Positions 1-47,042 of a DNA stretch of 64,000 nt are shown here, piece by piece. The stretch is from Amia ocellicauda (Eukaryota; Chordata; Actinopteri; Amiiformes; Amiidae). A program made the position numbers and the translations under genes. The stretch spans positions 8,144,001 through 8,208,000 of the forward strand of contig NC_089864.1 of the NCBI RefSeq assembly GCF_036373705.1, given 5' to 3'. The notes below the pieces were generated by a model that searched no databases, was not told the origin of the DNA, and saw only the letters and a program-made list of their open reading frames with translations. Each line of letters opens with the position of its first letter. Within the stretch, counting starts at the first letter, position 1.

Positions 1-2078
1 TTCCTTACAGGAGGGGGGGGGCGGTGATAAAATCATTTTTCATAATGATGCTGGCCGTAATTCAGCATTATATTATACAATATCCGAGAGCCAGGGAAAC
101 AGACTGGGGCCTAGCGTGTCGCATTCACTTCCAACGTGGCTGAAGACTCTCCTGGTTTCACACTTGCTAATGACTTCCTTATTCTGGTTATTAAGCGTCC
201 AGTTCTGGATCAGACAGAGCTGTGCCCCTGCCTTCTTCTCACGGCCAGAGATTAATTCCTCGGTAGATGTGTGTGTATGCTAGTCTTAGTTCACGTACTT
301 CCAGTGCCATCTGCTGGACTGGAGAAAGGCAAGTGGACATGCAAGCCCTTTCCATTCCCCTGCAGTTTATCACTCACCGTGGCTGTATATAACCTCTGGG
401 GAGGGAATTACAAAACAATCCTTAATGAAAGAAGCACCTCAGAAACCTCTGGACAAAGAACACAAACCCACAGCTGTCAGCCACAGTATGTTTAATTGAA
501 GGTTTTCATGTTAATTACAGTGCCGGGTGGTCGATGGAGAGGTGGGCAGTGAAAGCAAGTCCGTCGTTTGGTGGCAAATACCCCCGTAGCTTATTCTCTG
601 TGTGTAGGAGGTTTGTGGGGCAATCGGGTGTCCATCTTTTATATACAGATCTGGAACTCGTACAAATAAACCTGCTCACACACACACACAGGAAAAAAAA
701 AAATAGTTTCCCCATATGCTGTCTTCCCTTTACAAAGGAGAACAATGCATAGTCCTTTATATATCATCTTCCCCTTAAAAAAAACAATTGAGCTTCTTTC
801 ATCTCATTAAGTGTTCCTCAGTACTGCGATGGGGTTTTAATCCAAAGGTCTAAAGCATGAACGATCAGATTTAAAAAAAGAACAGGCAAAAAAAAAAACA
901 AAAAAAAAAAGTAAAGTATCAGTTTCCTTTAAAGCACCTTCAATAAAAAGCAATCTTTTTATCTAAAGCTGTCCAAATACATTCTTCTCCAACAAAATGC
1001 ACTTTGGTCATTTTCAAACAGACCCCCCCCACTCACACACACACACACACACGTAACAAAAAGGCTTATTCGTAATGTCTCGACATTGAAATGTAACATG
1101 TTTAAAAAGTGCACATTTTCAGGCATGCCCGGCTTGTGTCGCGCGGGCCGCCCCGGTGTCTTAATAAATACAGTTATATCTATCCTCTATCAAAATACCT
1201 TCAATCTTGGTAGCATTTACAATTATTGCTCTAAATACAGTTTGACCGTTTAAAAAATAAAAGTCGGTTCTGACAGAGAAGGGCCAGATTGAAAGAGGGT
1301 GCAAGCGGCAATCGGACGGTGGTCCTATTGCGTGTTTTCTGCTGTTGTCATTTGGTTTTACTCCTTCTGTAGGTGCACAAATGGTTGTGTGCTCGGCGTG
1401 CGTGGCCAGCCTATGCAATTAAACCCTCCAGACTTGCTCAACAGGGTGGTTCTCGCTTCGCTCATGAAAAGGTTCGTTAGCTGTGGGGACTTGCGTTTGG
1501 AATTCCAGTCTTTGGTTTTGCGGTTGTCTCTTGCTTACTATAGGTGATATCAAGTATCTTCCAGCTATCTTACCACACAACGGAGCTTAAATCGTGACAG
1601 CGAAACCAACTGTCATCCTCTCTTCATCACAGTGTCCGTTCTGCTTCCCAAACCCTCGACAGACGTAGACCTCGGTGAGAGGGTCATTCACAGGCGTTCA
1701 CAGCGGGCCGATACTGTACGTTTTCTGCAGCAGGATTTGTCTACCGTTAAAAGTGCGATAACCCTTTTTCAGTGAAGCTGCTGTGAGTTGCGGCTTGCAC
1801 ACCCTTCCCAAGAACAGCGCTAAAATAATACTTCCAATTAAAACAAGGTACTAAAACAAATGCCAAAAAAAAAAAAAAAAAAGTAAAACACTGAAAGGGT
1901 AAAATAAATATATGAATTGCACAAGTATCTGAAATGAAATCATCTTCGATATGTCTTAGAAATGGGCCCGGGTTCACAGTCCAGGGGCCCGATAGTCAGT
2001 TTCTCTGTAGTTTTCCGCCACCAGCGAGCGTTCCTGTGTTTCGGGAGGCCGATGAAGTCTTCATTCAGCTCGTCGTCG
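1..2078 (-). other. phtf2 3'UTR and downstream sequence
   Basis: No open frame here resembles a known protein. The region directly downstream of the phtf2 stop is AT-rich and is most simply its 3'UTR. Minus-strand ATTAAA-type poly(A) signals occur at 836-841 and 491-496; no AATAAA is seen on that strand, so the transcript end is undetermined. Simple tracts include poly(A) runs near 886-910 and 1865-1882 and a CA repeat at 1037-1052. Confidence 0.5.
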
Positions 2079-34798
<32,720 letters not shown>

Positions 34799-34828
34799 TT
34801 ACTTGCCAAGGATCACCACACTGGTCAT
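34799..34828 (-). promoter_or_regulatory. uORF in phtf2 5'UTR, stop abutting the main ATG
   Basis: A minus-strand ATG (34826-34828, A at -3) opens a nine-codon frame reading MTSVVILGK. Its TAA stop (34799-34801) immediately precedes the phtf2 ATG in the same frame. The layout is seen directly; a role in reinitiation or translational damping is inference. Confidence 0.6.
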
Positions 34829-34834
34829 TTTAAG
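34799..34834 (-). other. phtf2: phtf2 5'UTR part of exon, with splice acceptor
   Basis: On the minus strand a pyrimidine stretch ending ttttcag lies at 34835-34841. This puts the exon boundary at 34834, 36 nt upstream of the ATG. The remaining 5'UTR must therefore lie in at least one further upstream exon. That exon is not identified with confidence; the shared promoter near 57.6 kb is the likely place. Confidence 0.7.
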
Positions 34835-37800
34835 CTGAAAAACCAAGGGAAACAACAGACATGTTTGCATTACACTTCTCACTCAAGCACACTCCTGTCA
34901 GCTCTTTAAATACTCGCCTTACCTGCTCGGCAGGTGAGCCCTCTCCGATATCGCACACCCCTTTATTAATACTGAAGGATGTGTCGTAGGCAAGGCAGCC
35001 AGCCTGCTGTAATGACACACCACGGATCCCTCACCCGGAGGGGAAACATTGTGGCTTACTTGTCAGGACTAGTATGCAAATTCTCAAACTACTGTATAAA
35101 AATATATATTTCCTATTCAGTCACTCACTCTCACTGTTAAAGCACAGATTTGTTTATCAGAATTTAGGCTTGATGGGGGGCTGTGGCACTTTCTAGAGTC
35201 CAATTCTCACCTTCACCGTGCTTGACTGAGACCGTAATTCTGAGTCTGTGACACATGCAGTTATTGGTCTGCTTGTCTGTACAGTTTTGGCTGCCCAACA
35301 AAATATTTTAGAAGATTCATGCTATGAATGAACACTGGGAGTGTGTCAGCATTATTTCTCTGGAGTGACACTGATTCACCATTATAAAACGCATGCTAAC
35401 ACAGAGAGAAAGCCAAACAATAGGGGCAGCAGGCCAAGTCTGCAGCTCGAATGCACATGCAGTTCATTTGGAAGAGCCATAGAGAAAATTATTGGCTTTG
35501 ATGGACAAAAACAAGGCCCTTCCCTAAACGCCAGCCTGCATGCGGGTATAACGACAGCAAAACAAACGCAGCATCCCGTTACAGCATGGGCAATATCAGT
35601 TAATGCCATTTACAGCAAACCACCTTAACCGCACCAATAGAAAATGGCGTTTGACGTATACAGTGGCGTGCCAACCCCGTGCCAACAATAACAGCACATG
35701 TGCTATAAAGGGCATCCCTGTCACAGCGCATTAACCCTGTTAAGACCCACCCAGCTTTACTCTTTATTACTAAATAATAATTATAATAAAAGATCCATTC
35801 CTGTTAAGTGTGTTCCTTTTTTGACGCAGATTGTTTGTTTAACAGCAGTTGCCTTTGACCTGCCTGTCGTGCTGCAGAGCAGAGGGGTGTAGCAAAGACA
35901 CTCACTGTCGACATCACTGTGGATAACTGAGCAAAGAAAATGTTTCTTTTCAGCAAGTGAGTGACCCGATCCAATCCACTGATAACTGTGGTGAATTGAG
36001 CTCAAGTAAATTGGGAAGATGGAGAAATGAGACAGAACAACCAGAAATAGACTAAGTTTACAGTAAAGTGAGAATTATTGGTCACAAATTACTAAACTTG
36101 CGAAAATCAATTCTCAAAGAGACGACAGCCGAAGAAGCGGCAGTGCAAGTGTTAGTAACCGATTCTACAGGTCAGCGGGGTCACCCTCCAAAACCACCGC
36201 TGTGCTTGCGGCCTCTGCAGCACTCCTCCCTCAGACACATCCCCCCTGCCAGCTTGCGATGGGCTACGGACCTCAGAAACAGAGCATTCGGCAAAACATA
36301 TGACTCAAGAACGAATCTGTCTCATATTAAATTAATCATCCACACAGCCCCGCTGACGGAGCCCGTACTGCCTCCAGCTCCGTCGGGCAGCTCCCACCCA
36401 AGCCCTGCCCCCTCGTCACATCGTCACAAACACTGCACTGCCATCTGCGTGATGTTCCAGGTAGGGCTACATGAACAGCAGGCTTCAAAGAGCATAAAAG
36501 CGTGATAAAATGCTTTGACATTACCAGTCACTATGGAATAGTCAGATGCCGCCAAAGAATACGTTGATATCAACCAGAACAACATTTAATATTGAGCAAT
36601 ATTAAACTACAAATGTGTAAGGAGATTTAAAATGTAGGCTAACTAGACTGACCACTGTGAAAGGGCAGAAAGTTGTAGTAACTTCTAAAGCAGGATTGGA
36701 TGCACCTTTGAAATAATTTGCCATGTGTGGGCAGGTCACAATTTTGATTGGGTTTGATTGGGCTAAAGTCAATTAAAATAACCTACCAACATGGCATTAT
36801 CTGCCCGGCAAGATGCACTGCAGAAGTGAGCACATTGATATTAGCATGCATCTAACTATGAACAGCCATGGAATCAATGCTCTTTTTGGAGTTGCCTCCC
36901 ACGTTCCCAAAACCCATCCGTCAGCAATATCATGGGAATAAAAGGGACTGACCTTATAAATCTCTATTCTGCTTCCTGGGAAACACAGTGTGCAGCATAA
37001 CGCTAGATCACCGTGCCTTCTGGGTTTCTTCTCCCTGAAGAGCAATAAACGCTCTGACACAGAGATAAGCCGTGTACAGATACGCTGCGCGGGATCATGT
37101 CCAAAAACCAAGGAACCGAGGAATTATCACATGATATTTTTGACATGCTGGGAATTGCATTTCCATGAAAGACATAAAGGTCTTCAATAACAGAGTATGT
37201 CTTCCCTTACTCTTTTCAGTCACAATTTACAAAACAAACTGGTGGCTAGTTTAATTAATCCGCACCCCAGGGACAGTGTGGATCTCAGTAACATTTGTTG
37301 GATTTCCAGTCAGCACAGACTTGGACAGATTGACATGATAAATATCCACTTCCTCCTCCCCGACCAAAATCCATGGGAAGATTATTCTGAGCAGCTCCAT
37401 AAAACTCAGCGAGTGTGTCTGTGACTATATTACAACATCGAATCGCACAGAAGACAGCAATTTCTCCCATGATTATCCTATAGACTATTCATCGGTGCCA
37501 CTTGGCTACTCCCTGAAGCATAGACCTAACAAACAAAAAACAGCCTCTTTCTGGTTACACTTAAGATGCAAAGACAAGAGAACATCCTCCCATGAATCAA
37601 TTAAAAAGTGCTGTAAAGGCCTTCCGGTGACTTTTTGTTATAAAATTGTTATTGACTCCTGTTCTAATGAAAATCTTAGTGACTGTTTTGAAGGGATTGG
37701 TATAAATCGCACACATGTAGATCACTCTGAACACCACCAGCATTTTGCAGATTGTGTTGCCAATATTTTGTAGGTACTTTTCAGACTCTATTAACCCAAG

Positions 37801-40800
37801 CTGTCCCACTAACCGCTTGGGGGTGAGGGAGTGCAACGGACAAGGAACATAAAAAGACAAACATTCAAAACAAGCTAATATTAGTAACCTTTCAAGCGTC
37901 TCCAAAAGCTTTCATTTTCCAACGAGGCCACTGTCTGGACACCCTTCTTACCCACTAAGCCAGAAAGTCTGAATATGATTGTTTAGTCATTCAAACACAG
38001 AAGAGGAAACCAGGAGGTGAGAGACAGTCTACCGTGAAAACGCGTCTCTTCGTTTTTCAGTTTCTCACAAGCGGGGATAACAAAACCACTTCAAATAAAA
38101 ATGCAGGCTGCACTGAATGGCGCGAAGCACGGATGCCCGGCCACGACACTGTGTCTGAGACTCTCACAAGTGTACCTGGACTACGAATAATGTGTGTGAA
38201 ACATCTGCACAGGATTTGTCCCTGATATTAACAGTTTAGGGCCTATATAAATCATTCTAGTAAGCAGGGATACTTAATATCACGTTCCATTGCACACTTA
38301 TATGAACACTAAATTTGCTCACATAGATGGTCACATATTAAAGATATATTAAAGTCCCAATTAATTAATCAGTGCCAGTAAACTTGGAAACTTGGAGCAA
38401 CTTGGAAACTAACACATGGCACTAACTAACACCCCTATCTCTCTGACTGTGTACTTAAGCTTACACTCTTACATTCACACCCTCAGGTCTGACAGAAACA
38501 AAAATAACTCCTGTATCAGGTTCTGTGGTTGTTTCTATAGACCCTCCCAGTCTGTGCAGTGCAACGTCTTCAACTGGTGTATAAATATCCAAACACGTCA
38601 CTCACAAGTGTAACAAGCTCTAAAGCTGCACCTCTCAGTCCTGATCTCCTGACATCACCAGTGTTGATCTCCAACACTGATGGGAAAGGGAATCACACTG
38701 TGGACACAAAGCCCAACTCCTGACTTACAGAAAAATCACTAATATTCATAGCACGGTAGTAAGTTCCATTCGGCAGCAAGAGCATTAAACAGACAGAGAG
38801 AAATTAATTTTTATTATAGATTGTGCCAGCCATGACGTGTGCAGTATGGTGGCCCCCCCGTCACGGCCATTTGTTGTCTTTATGTAGGACATGTATTTGC
38901 CTGCAGGGCTTCGCACTAGAAAGTATGAATTGCTTTGCGAATCGATGCAAGAGATGAAAGATCAGACATACCATCAGGTTTACGTGACCCAGCAAACTTG
39001 TAGAGCAGCAGCAGCTTTGTGAAAAGCAACTATGCAGTGTGAACTTACACAATGGTTTCTCATGGCTACATCCCAGAATGAGTCCACAGTAGACCACCCC
39101 CTTAGACTTTACATTTAAGAGCTTCTCCACGTACAGCAGAGAAACAGCACTGCGGACAGTTTTAAGTACCACCTGCCAAATTCGACAGTAAGATCATTTG
39201 TTGCGAAATCAGTCCATCCCACACTGAGACAGGCATTGTTCATACCAGCACATATTCAAACCCACACATTGCAGTTTTACAGACGTTATGGTTCCTGCAC
39301 CGATCTTATCCCAGTGCAGCGCATTATGGCTTCCATGTCACCGGCACTGTTTTGGAAATGTAGTGGTCAACCATTTTACCTACTAATATTGAGGTCTCAC
39401 TGGAAGTCCACACCTAGCCTACGCATCGGGAGTTATTTTCACTTGAGAGATGACTCTTGCTTGTAAGTTTCCAAAACAGATTTACTAATGCAAACACAAA
39501 GAAAACCTTCACGGCAAAACACTAAGCAATAATTTTCCTACTCATTATGTACTTAGATGATTTCCTTACAATTTGCTTGCACCAAATCACGTCTAGACAG
39601 AGAGGATTTGCCTTATCACTGAATTCCACCCTCGCTTTGTGGATTTGTGCCGCGCAGCTGCGATGCTGGCACGGTCCACGGGCTCGATGAACTTTAAAAC
39701 TCACTTTCTCGTGCCCAAAGGACGTTCAGGAAGCATGCACATTCTCAAAACAAAAACAAATAGATGAAAAGATCAAAATCTTTACAATATCTTAGTATCT
39801 GTTCTGGGTGTGTAGTAAAAAGACAATGAAAGCAAACCAACAAGTCCAACTTTCCAGACGATCTTTATTGTTTTAATTCTCCCCAATCCCCCTTTGGGTG
39901 TCTTCCATAGCTTTTGGTTAACAAAAAATTCACAAATGTCTGCCTGTGCATTATAAATAATCTTGATAACTACCCATATCGTGTAAAAATCCAAGATGCA
40001 GCATGGCCATTTCCTACAGAATCACCCTCCAAACAGCAGGGCACCAAACAGGTATCGTCCATTACAGGGTGATGAATGGATTCAAATAAATAGCATTAAA
40101 ACCTCCCTAGTGTCTTGGCACACACAGCTGCAGCCAGGACTTGCAGGCCCATGGATATTAAGCACTGTACAGGCAGACAAAAGTGGCTCCACGTCACTTC
40201 TGAAGGGAATTCAGAGGTGTTGATGTGAAAAAAAATTAATTAAAAAGAAGATCATACAAAACTAATGAACAAGTCCTTGCACAGCTCCGTTATTTTCTAT
40301 TTGAGCACAACTGAAAGCGAATAATTAATGGGTTAAACATCCGAAACGTTATAATGTGGAAGAGAACACAATTAATCCGAACCACCTTCTCTACTGAATC
40401 CATCACCTCCTCACTCACATCAGTCTCCCTCAGCAGCAGCATGTCCGGTCTAGCTTTTAACCAGGAATCGTTGAGTGCCAAATCTAAACAAGCAGTTACA
40501 CATTTAAAAATAAAAAAGCCTACGTCATTGAAATCCATTCCACTTTGATATCATTCTCACCTTGATAAGTTACTCAGGCGAACCTACGAAGAAGAAAAAC
40601 AACTCACAGTAGCATCAGTAAGACTCGAATCACACTTTCCTCCATAGTTCAAAAAGTAATAGATAATGCAGCAGATCTGTAGTCTAATATAAAGTCCACC
40701 GTACCTGACAGAAAGGTTAGTCCACAGAAGTGAGTCTTCCTGGACACAGCGGATGTAAAACAATACAGAAAGTAAAAGTCTACTCTTAAGTATTTTCAGA

Positions 40801-43142
40801 AAGCTCAATAGTCCTATCTTCTTGTGAACAGTATCTTGTTTCTGCAGAACATCATCTGAACCTGAAACTGTCCTCCCATAAATGTTTAAATAATCATAAT
40901 AATAATAAATGCTGGATGATAATAATGTATATCAACAGCATAATGACAATACAGCATACTTCTTGTAAAGTATTCAAAATTCAGCTAAAAGTCTTAGCAG
41001 AGAAGGATTAGATATGGACTGGCACTGTTTTACTTGGACCAGACTCCATAATAATATGACACTGTGAGATTAGTGACCCACTTCTCAGAAAATGTGTGTA
41101 AATGATTTGAAAACTCAGACGATGTTTAGCCTGTACCCAATAAAAAAACTGGATTATTTTTTATTTTGTTTTCCTAAATAAGTGTTCCTAAACCAACGTG
41201 AAATAATTAAACAAAGTCACTTTACTGCAGTTCACAAAAATCCTAGTTTTTCCTTCATGAAACATTCAAAGAATTTGTTCAGTGCCAGGCCGTGCTGGGG
41301 TTATAGTGGGAGCAGCCTCTGTGTACACATATCCCTGGCAACTCTCATATCACACAGAACTCCCTACATCTTGCAAGATTTCCCATGGTGCCACAAAATG
41401 CCGTGAAATCACCCGAACACAAAATGACAGTCTCCGCTACACTACAGAGCTCACACTGGCATCAGACTCACTGCCGCTGAAGGGAAAAAAACCCTATTAG
41501 GGTTAAGTCTGTAGAATCTGTTAATATATACTCCATTCCCTTTCGGATTACTGTAATTATGTAGCTTTCGTTTACGGTGCAAAAAAAAATTGGCCAACGA
41601 CAGATTTTAAGAACCGTGTTTATGAAAATTGCCCCTATAAAAACAGTCATAAGGGACACTTACTTAAGACGTCCAAAGCCAAACCGGCCTAGGTCAGCCA
41701 TGAGGGAATCAGAATGAATTCGGCTTGACGCCACCATTTTCAGGACAAATCCCAACAGTAAAATGGGAGGTTAAAGGGCTGGAGAGTGTGCCAAGCAGTG
41801 ACAATCTTAAACCACGACATATGCCTCGGACATTTGTTTGACACGCTGCTCCTTTATACAGCAGTGCAGCGCTTTTCCGCTTTCTTCCGAGGAGAGAAGA
41901 CAAAAAAAGAATAAAGACAGAAAGAAAGAACGCACTGATCCACAGCACCACCTCATCCCTCACGGCCCGTGAAGTAAACTAAAAAGGCCCTCAATAATAG
42001 ATGCACACGCATCCTCGTTCAGAGCCTCAGTGGAGCTAAAGTAGGTCAAGTACGAGGAACTAAACACGGGGACCAGATCTAGCTGCCACGGATTCCGACA
42101 GAAACGCTGGCAGGCGAGCGGGAGACAAAAATAGACCTTTACTGCCGTCCCCGACTCCAGCGTTCGCAGCTCAGAGCCGCGGCCGGATTTGCTGCGAGCA
42201 GATAACAGTGCATCTAGGAAATATCCACATGTTTATGCTCTATAAATACGAGCTGTGGAAAGAATGATAAAGAGGTCTAATGGGATTACCTCCCATTTCA
42301 CATGGGAAGGCAGGCGGACGTCGTTGGAAGCGGCTTTCACAGGAGCTCAGAGATTTTATTTTTAAAGGGAGCAGATGCACAATATCCCCCCCTTTTGGCT
42401 TTTGCTACAAATCTTTCAATCACAATGCTGCCTTCCTGAAGAGATCACTTTGCACCGAACTGAAGAAGAGAATAACACTGTCCCTTTACAAATGTACAAA
42501 CTTGATCACATTTTTTGCTGCACAATATCACCAAACCTTCATTTGACCCCTTCTAGCGTTACTCCACCATCTCTCTCCTTTTATTCTCAGATCAGAAAAG
42601 CTCAGATGCAGATATAATCTCGATCAGGATGGCTTGGTGCCGGTTCGAAGTGGCTGCAGTGTCTTCCTTGTTAGATCACAGCTCTCCCTGGGCTTTAAAA
42701 CAGTGACATGAAGCTGTATCCCACGGGAAACTGCTGGTGTAGACATGGCTATAGTCCAAGACTGCTCAAACATAAGACTCCTTCTGTACTCAGTGTGGAA
42801 GGGCACTTAAAAACTAAAAAAAGGTATCACTATCACGGCAGTACAAACAGTACAGTGTCTCACAGGACTCCAGCTGTAGAATTAACAATGGCTTGAGGGA
42901 AAACATGTTTCAAGATAAAAGAAATCCTGAAAAGTGGAATACCGAGCTCATTGTTGGGTAAGAAATGCATTAGATCTGTAAACAAAGCCTCTTCGCGCTT
43001 ATACTTATGAGGAAGCTATCGAACGGATCCCAAGAGACTGAAAAAAGATTTAGCAGACAACCACATAATATAAGAGAAGCTATCGATAAGTGGAAACATC
43101 TTGGGGAGGCCTTCAACAGTGGATCAGCAGGCAGATGATGAT

Positions 43143-43160
43143 ACACACACACACACACAC
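43143..43160. repeat. (AC)n microsatellite
   Basis: Short CA/AC dinucleotide run. Confidence 0.9.
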
Positions 43161-43860
43161 AAATATTAGCCCAATCGTCACTACTTTAACTGCTCTTCAG
43201 CACTGAATACATTAACTCTTTCTACCCTCCAGTCTCGTTAATGTATCTGTTTCCCACCACCTCTTGTTTAAGGATGTGGCCAATAAGAGGAAACCAAATT
43301 CTATCAGTTCCCAGAAGGGCAGACCACAGGTGCGTGCCTCTATATAAAACATATGCCAAGTGTTCAGCACCTAGATGACAGAAAGAGGAAAAGTGCATGA
43401 TCCAACAACACCACGGAGCGAAGGATGGACACGACACAGTATTTTTAGGATGCTGCGGATAAACTGCGGAGATTTCAAATCGCTGTCTGCTTGTAAACAT
43501 CTTAATTGTTATTCGTCTGAGCCCTTCAGAAGATGTGTGACTTCAGGTTTGGAAAATTACTTCTGAAGTGGAACGTCTCTATCTTTTTCTCCCATAAAAA
43601 CATACCTTAGAGAATTCAGCACCAGTACAATACATGCATGGACGGTTTGAGGCATGAAGGCAAGCTGCTCAAGTACACATGACCTCAGACAGGTATACGG
43701 GAGCCGTATTGTTGGCTCACGCCCCACTGGCTTCACTCATGCACACAAACAGTGCTGAGCAAACGGGAGACGGGACTCATCTCATGCCATCTTGATGCCG
43801 TCACCATGGCAAATACATCCCCAGACTTTTATTCACCGGCTACCTTGACAAGCAGTCTGT

Positions 43861-44440
43861 CTAGAGGCAGTTCAGAGGAGAGCAACCAGACTTATTCCAG
43901 GTCTGCTCTCACCAGTTTCTCCTCCTACCTCAGCGACCGGACCTACCAAGTGACATGGCGAGGTTCCACATCCACCCCCCAACCTCGCCTCACAGGCGTA
44001 CTCCAAGGCTCTGTCCTGGGCCCGCTTCTGTTCTCTCTCTACACTCGCTCCCTGGGCCCCCTCATCGCATCTCATGGTTTCTCCTACCACTTCTACGCTG
44101 ATGATGACAGGAAGATCTGGGCTTTTCCCTCCTCTGACCCTCTCATCCCCTCTCGCATCTCTTCCTGCTTGTCTGGTATCTCCGCCTGGATGCACTCACA
44201 CCACCTCAAGCTCAACCTCTCCAAATCAGATCTCCTTTTTTTGCCCCCTCTTCCTCACTTTCTGCTGATCTCTCCATCTCAATTCCCCTGGAAACTCTCC
44301 CTGTTCCTCTGCTACGAACCTAGGAGTCTCCCTCGATCCTGCGCTCTCCTACACCCAGCACATCACCACACTGACACGCACCTGCAGATTCTTCCTGAGC
44401 AACATACGCCGAATCCATCCATTCCTCACCGACTACTCGG
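43861..44440 (+). mobile_element. L2-type LINE reverse-transcriptase fragment
   Basis: From about 43905 the frame reads SALTSFSSYLSDRTYQVTWR, GVLQGSVLGPLLFSLYTRSL, HGFSYHFYADDD (YADD at 44094-44105, the catalytic motif of reverse transcriptase) and ISAWMHSHHLKLNLSKSDLL, all typical of L2-clade ORF2. It decays after about 44270 through frameshifts but can be followed to IRRIHPFLTDYSV. A 45-bp CR1-type piece (43861-43905) precedes it. Non-functional. Confidence 0.85.
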
Positions 44441-44922
44441 TGTACAGTTCTGGGCTTCACACTTCAAGAAAGATATCGCTGCTCTAGAGGCAGTTCAGAG
44501 GAGAGCAACCAGACTTATTCCAGGTCTGAAGGGAATGTCCTACTGAGAGACTGAGGAACTGAACCTTTTCACCCTGGAACAGAGGAGACTACGTGGGGAC
44601 TTGATCCAAGTCTTCAAAATCATGAAAGGCATCGACCACATCAAACCAGAGGAGCTTTTCCAGATCAGCAGGGACACACGCACCCGGGGACACAAATGGA
44701 AATTGGGCTTCAAGGCATTCAAGACAGAAAACAGGAGACACTTCTTCACACAGAGAGGCGTCACAATCTGAACAAACTCCCCAGCGATGTGGCTGAAGAG
44801 ACAATTTGGGAACATTCAAAAACAGACTGGATAGGATCCTTGATCACTCAGTTATTAATGGACACCAAATGAGCACGACGGGGCGAATGGCCTCCTCTCG
44901 ATTGTACACTTAATGTTCTTAT
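44440..44922 (+). mobile_element. CR1-type LINE 3' end fused to the L2 fragment
   Basis: Reads VQFWASHFKKDIAALEAVQR then RATRLIPGLKGMSY, followed after a stop by LEQRRLRGDLIQVFKIMKGI and onward, the C-terminal region of CR1-type ORF2, and ends in the TTCTTATG-type 3' terminus. Same family as the copies at 16590, 24479 and 56684. It joins L2-type sequence at about 44440 without a visible gap. Confidence 0.85.
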
Positions 44923-47042
44923 GTCTTCAGGTGTGTAAAACTAGAGACAATACACTGTTTTTATTGTTAACATTTTGAATGTTGTGTTGTGGCATTGTGA
45001 GGTCAATTTTCCATATAAAGGTGTGAATGCTATTCCCCTAGGTATTGTTACTAGTAAACATGAAAATATATTATCATTTAGGCTAGTTATTACTCATAAA
45101 CTACAATGAAGGGTTGTCAGAATATAATTCATATCAGCACCAAGGGTGGAGCAACCAAAAAGGCTTTACAGTAACCGCCCTAACACAGATACACTGACTA
45201 GTGTCGAGTAAATTGTGATTTCCAAAATAAGGTGGTTCAGTATTTTCACAAGAGCTGAAAGAGCCCGAGTCAAAAAGAACAAACATCATCTTAATTCCTG
45301 TCCGTCAGAGCGCGCAGCAACGAGAGACGTATAAAGTGCGTCTGTGCCCCATTCCCTGCAGTCTGCCAGACCGCAGCGTGTTATTTTTATCGCCCGGAAG
45401 AGGAAGTCAGTTCAGTGCAAAAGAAAATATCGTGTCCTCCATAACACTCGAGTTTTAGAAGCTGTATTTTCAAATGAACAAGAGTCAGAATAAGATCAGA
45501 GCTTATGATGGCGATATAGAACATGTTAGCTAGATAACAGAGCAACTGTGATAGGGCCATTAACAGTCACCATCTTTCTGCACAGTATACACACACACGC
45601 ACACGCATGCAGTCAGTTAATTTCAGTTAATGAATGTTTGATACATGAGAATTAACAATGCTCAAGGTTAGAGCAGAAACAGAACAAAGTATTCAGCATC
45701 TGCTTTGTTTATTATTGTTATTAAGAGTGTGACTAAACATGGCAATACACAGACACACACATTTCAACAGTCCTCTAAACACAACAACTAGGTTTCTGCG
45801 TGTAGACTATTAATGATCTGTAACCCTAGAGCACCATTCATATTTAATGAGTGCATTGGATTACTTTCAGAAACGTACTTCCCTTTCCAAAAATAAGTTA
45901 ATTAGAGGTATACTTCTGTAGTGTACTTTAAGTACATGAAGTACAGATGACTACATTTCTGAAGTATACTTTCAATATGATAACTGCGGGCTTACACTTC
46001 TATATCTTAAACTGCATACTGCTTTAGTCATTTAGAATAAAGTGTAATAGTAAGTAGTACTGCCAACTCAGGATGAATAAAAAAGTGTACATTTAGTTCA
46101 ACTGTATGCTTAAATACTGTACTTATCTGTGCTTCTTTTTCTGTTAGGGATGTCACACAACCAGAGGCAGAAATAAACGATAGCAGAAGCACACATGCGA
46201 GAGAGAAATCCGATCCTGCCTCAGATCTGTGGAGATCATGCCACCCTCCGCCAGGGATAGCTATTGGAAAGCAGAACACGCTTGAAAAAAAAAAGCATGT
46301 ATATAATAACCTAACCACTACATTCTCCGGGATGTTTTTAGAGGAAGCTGTGAGGACACCAGGCTGTCCCCGGGCCGACGGGTTTGGAAAACTCTGGACT
46401 GACGTACGAGAGGCAGTAGATGCCAAGAGCTGAGGATGTTCTCCAATCACCCCCCGACATCGCACTGTAAAACAGCATCCACCAGGGAGCGGACACTCTC
46501 AGACACGAGCCGGGCCTCCGAGGAGACGCACGGCGGGGCCTCCCGGGGCCCAAGCGCTGCAGAACACATTCAGGAGCCCTTGGGGGAATGTCACTTAAAT
46601 CCCTCATTCAATTAAATTACACGCACATAATAAAAAGACCCGCTAATTCGGCAAAGGCTGCCGACAGCCAACTTACAACATGTCAAGGGCTGCATTACCA
46701 CAGATCTCTGAACCCAACTGATGTGCCAGTAAGACACCCAGATAATTCCCTCTGAGTTGCGCATCTAAAGGACCACTATCAACCCTTTAGATTCAGACAG
46801 ATAACTGACATTGCTTGGGATGTTTTCGTTTAGTGACACCACTATAAGTCACACAATTGCAATAGTTGCATAGCTGCTGCAGAGTCATCCTGATCTACAT
46901 GCAATGTTTTGGAACCAAAAGAGGAAGGCCAGCTACACAGATGTTCACAGACAATGAAAGCGTTGATAGAAAACAGGATTAAGTGCCTGTTACGAACTAT
47001 TAACCAACAATTTAGGAGATATTGTATTACTAGCTTCATTTA

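Noticed and set aside
40290..40548. Overlapping sense and antisense open frames of moderate length
   Set aside because: Composition looks protein-like on both strands but no family is recognised; possibly an old repeat, not enough to annotate.
44540..44819. Antisense open frames repeated at several loci (also at 16698-16957 and 56762-57041)
   Set aside because: These are the reverse strand of the CR1-type LINE 3' end; the sense strand carries the recognisable ORF2 C-terminus.
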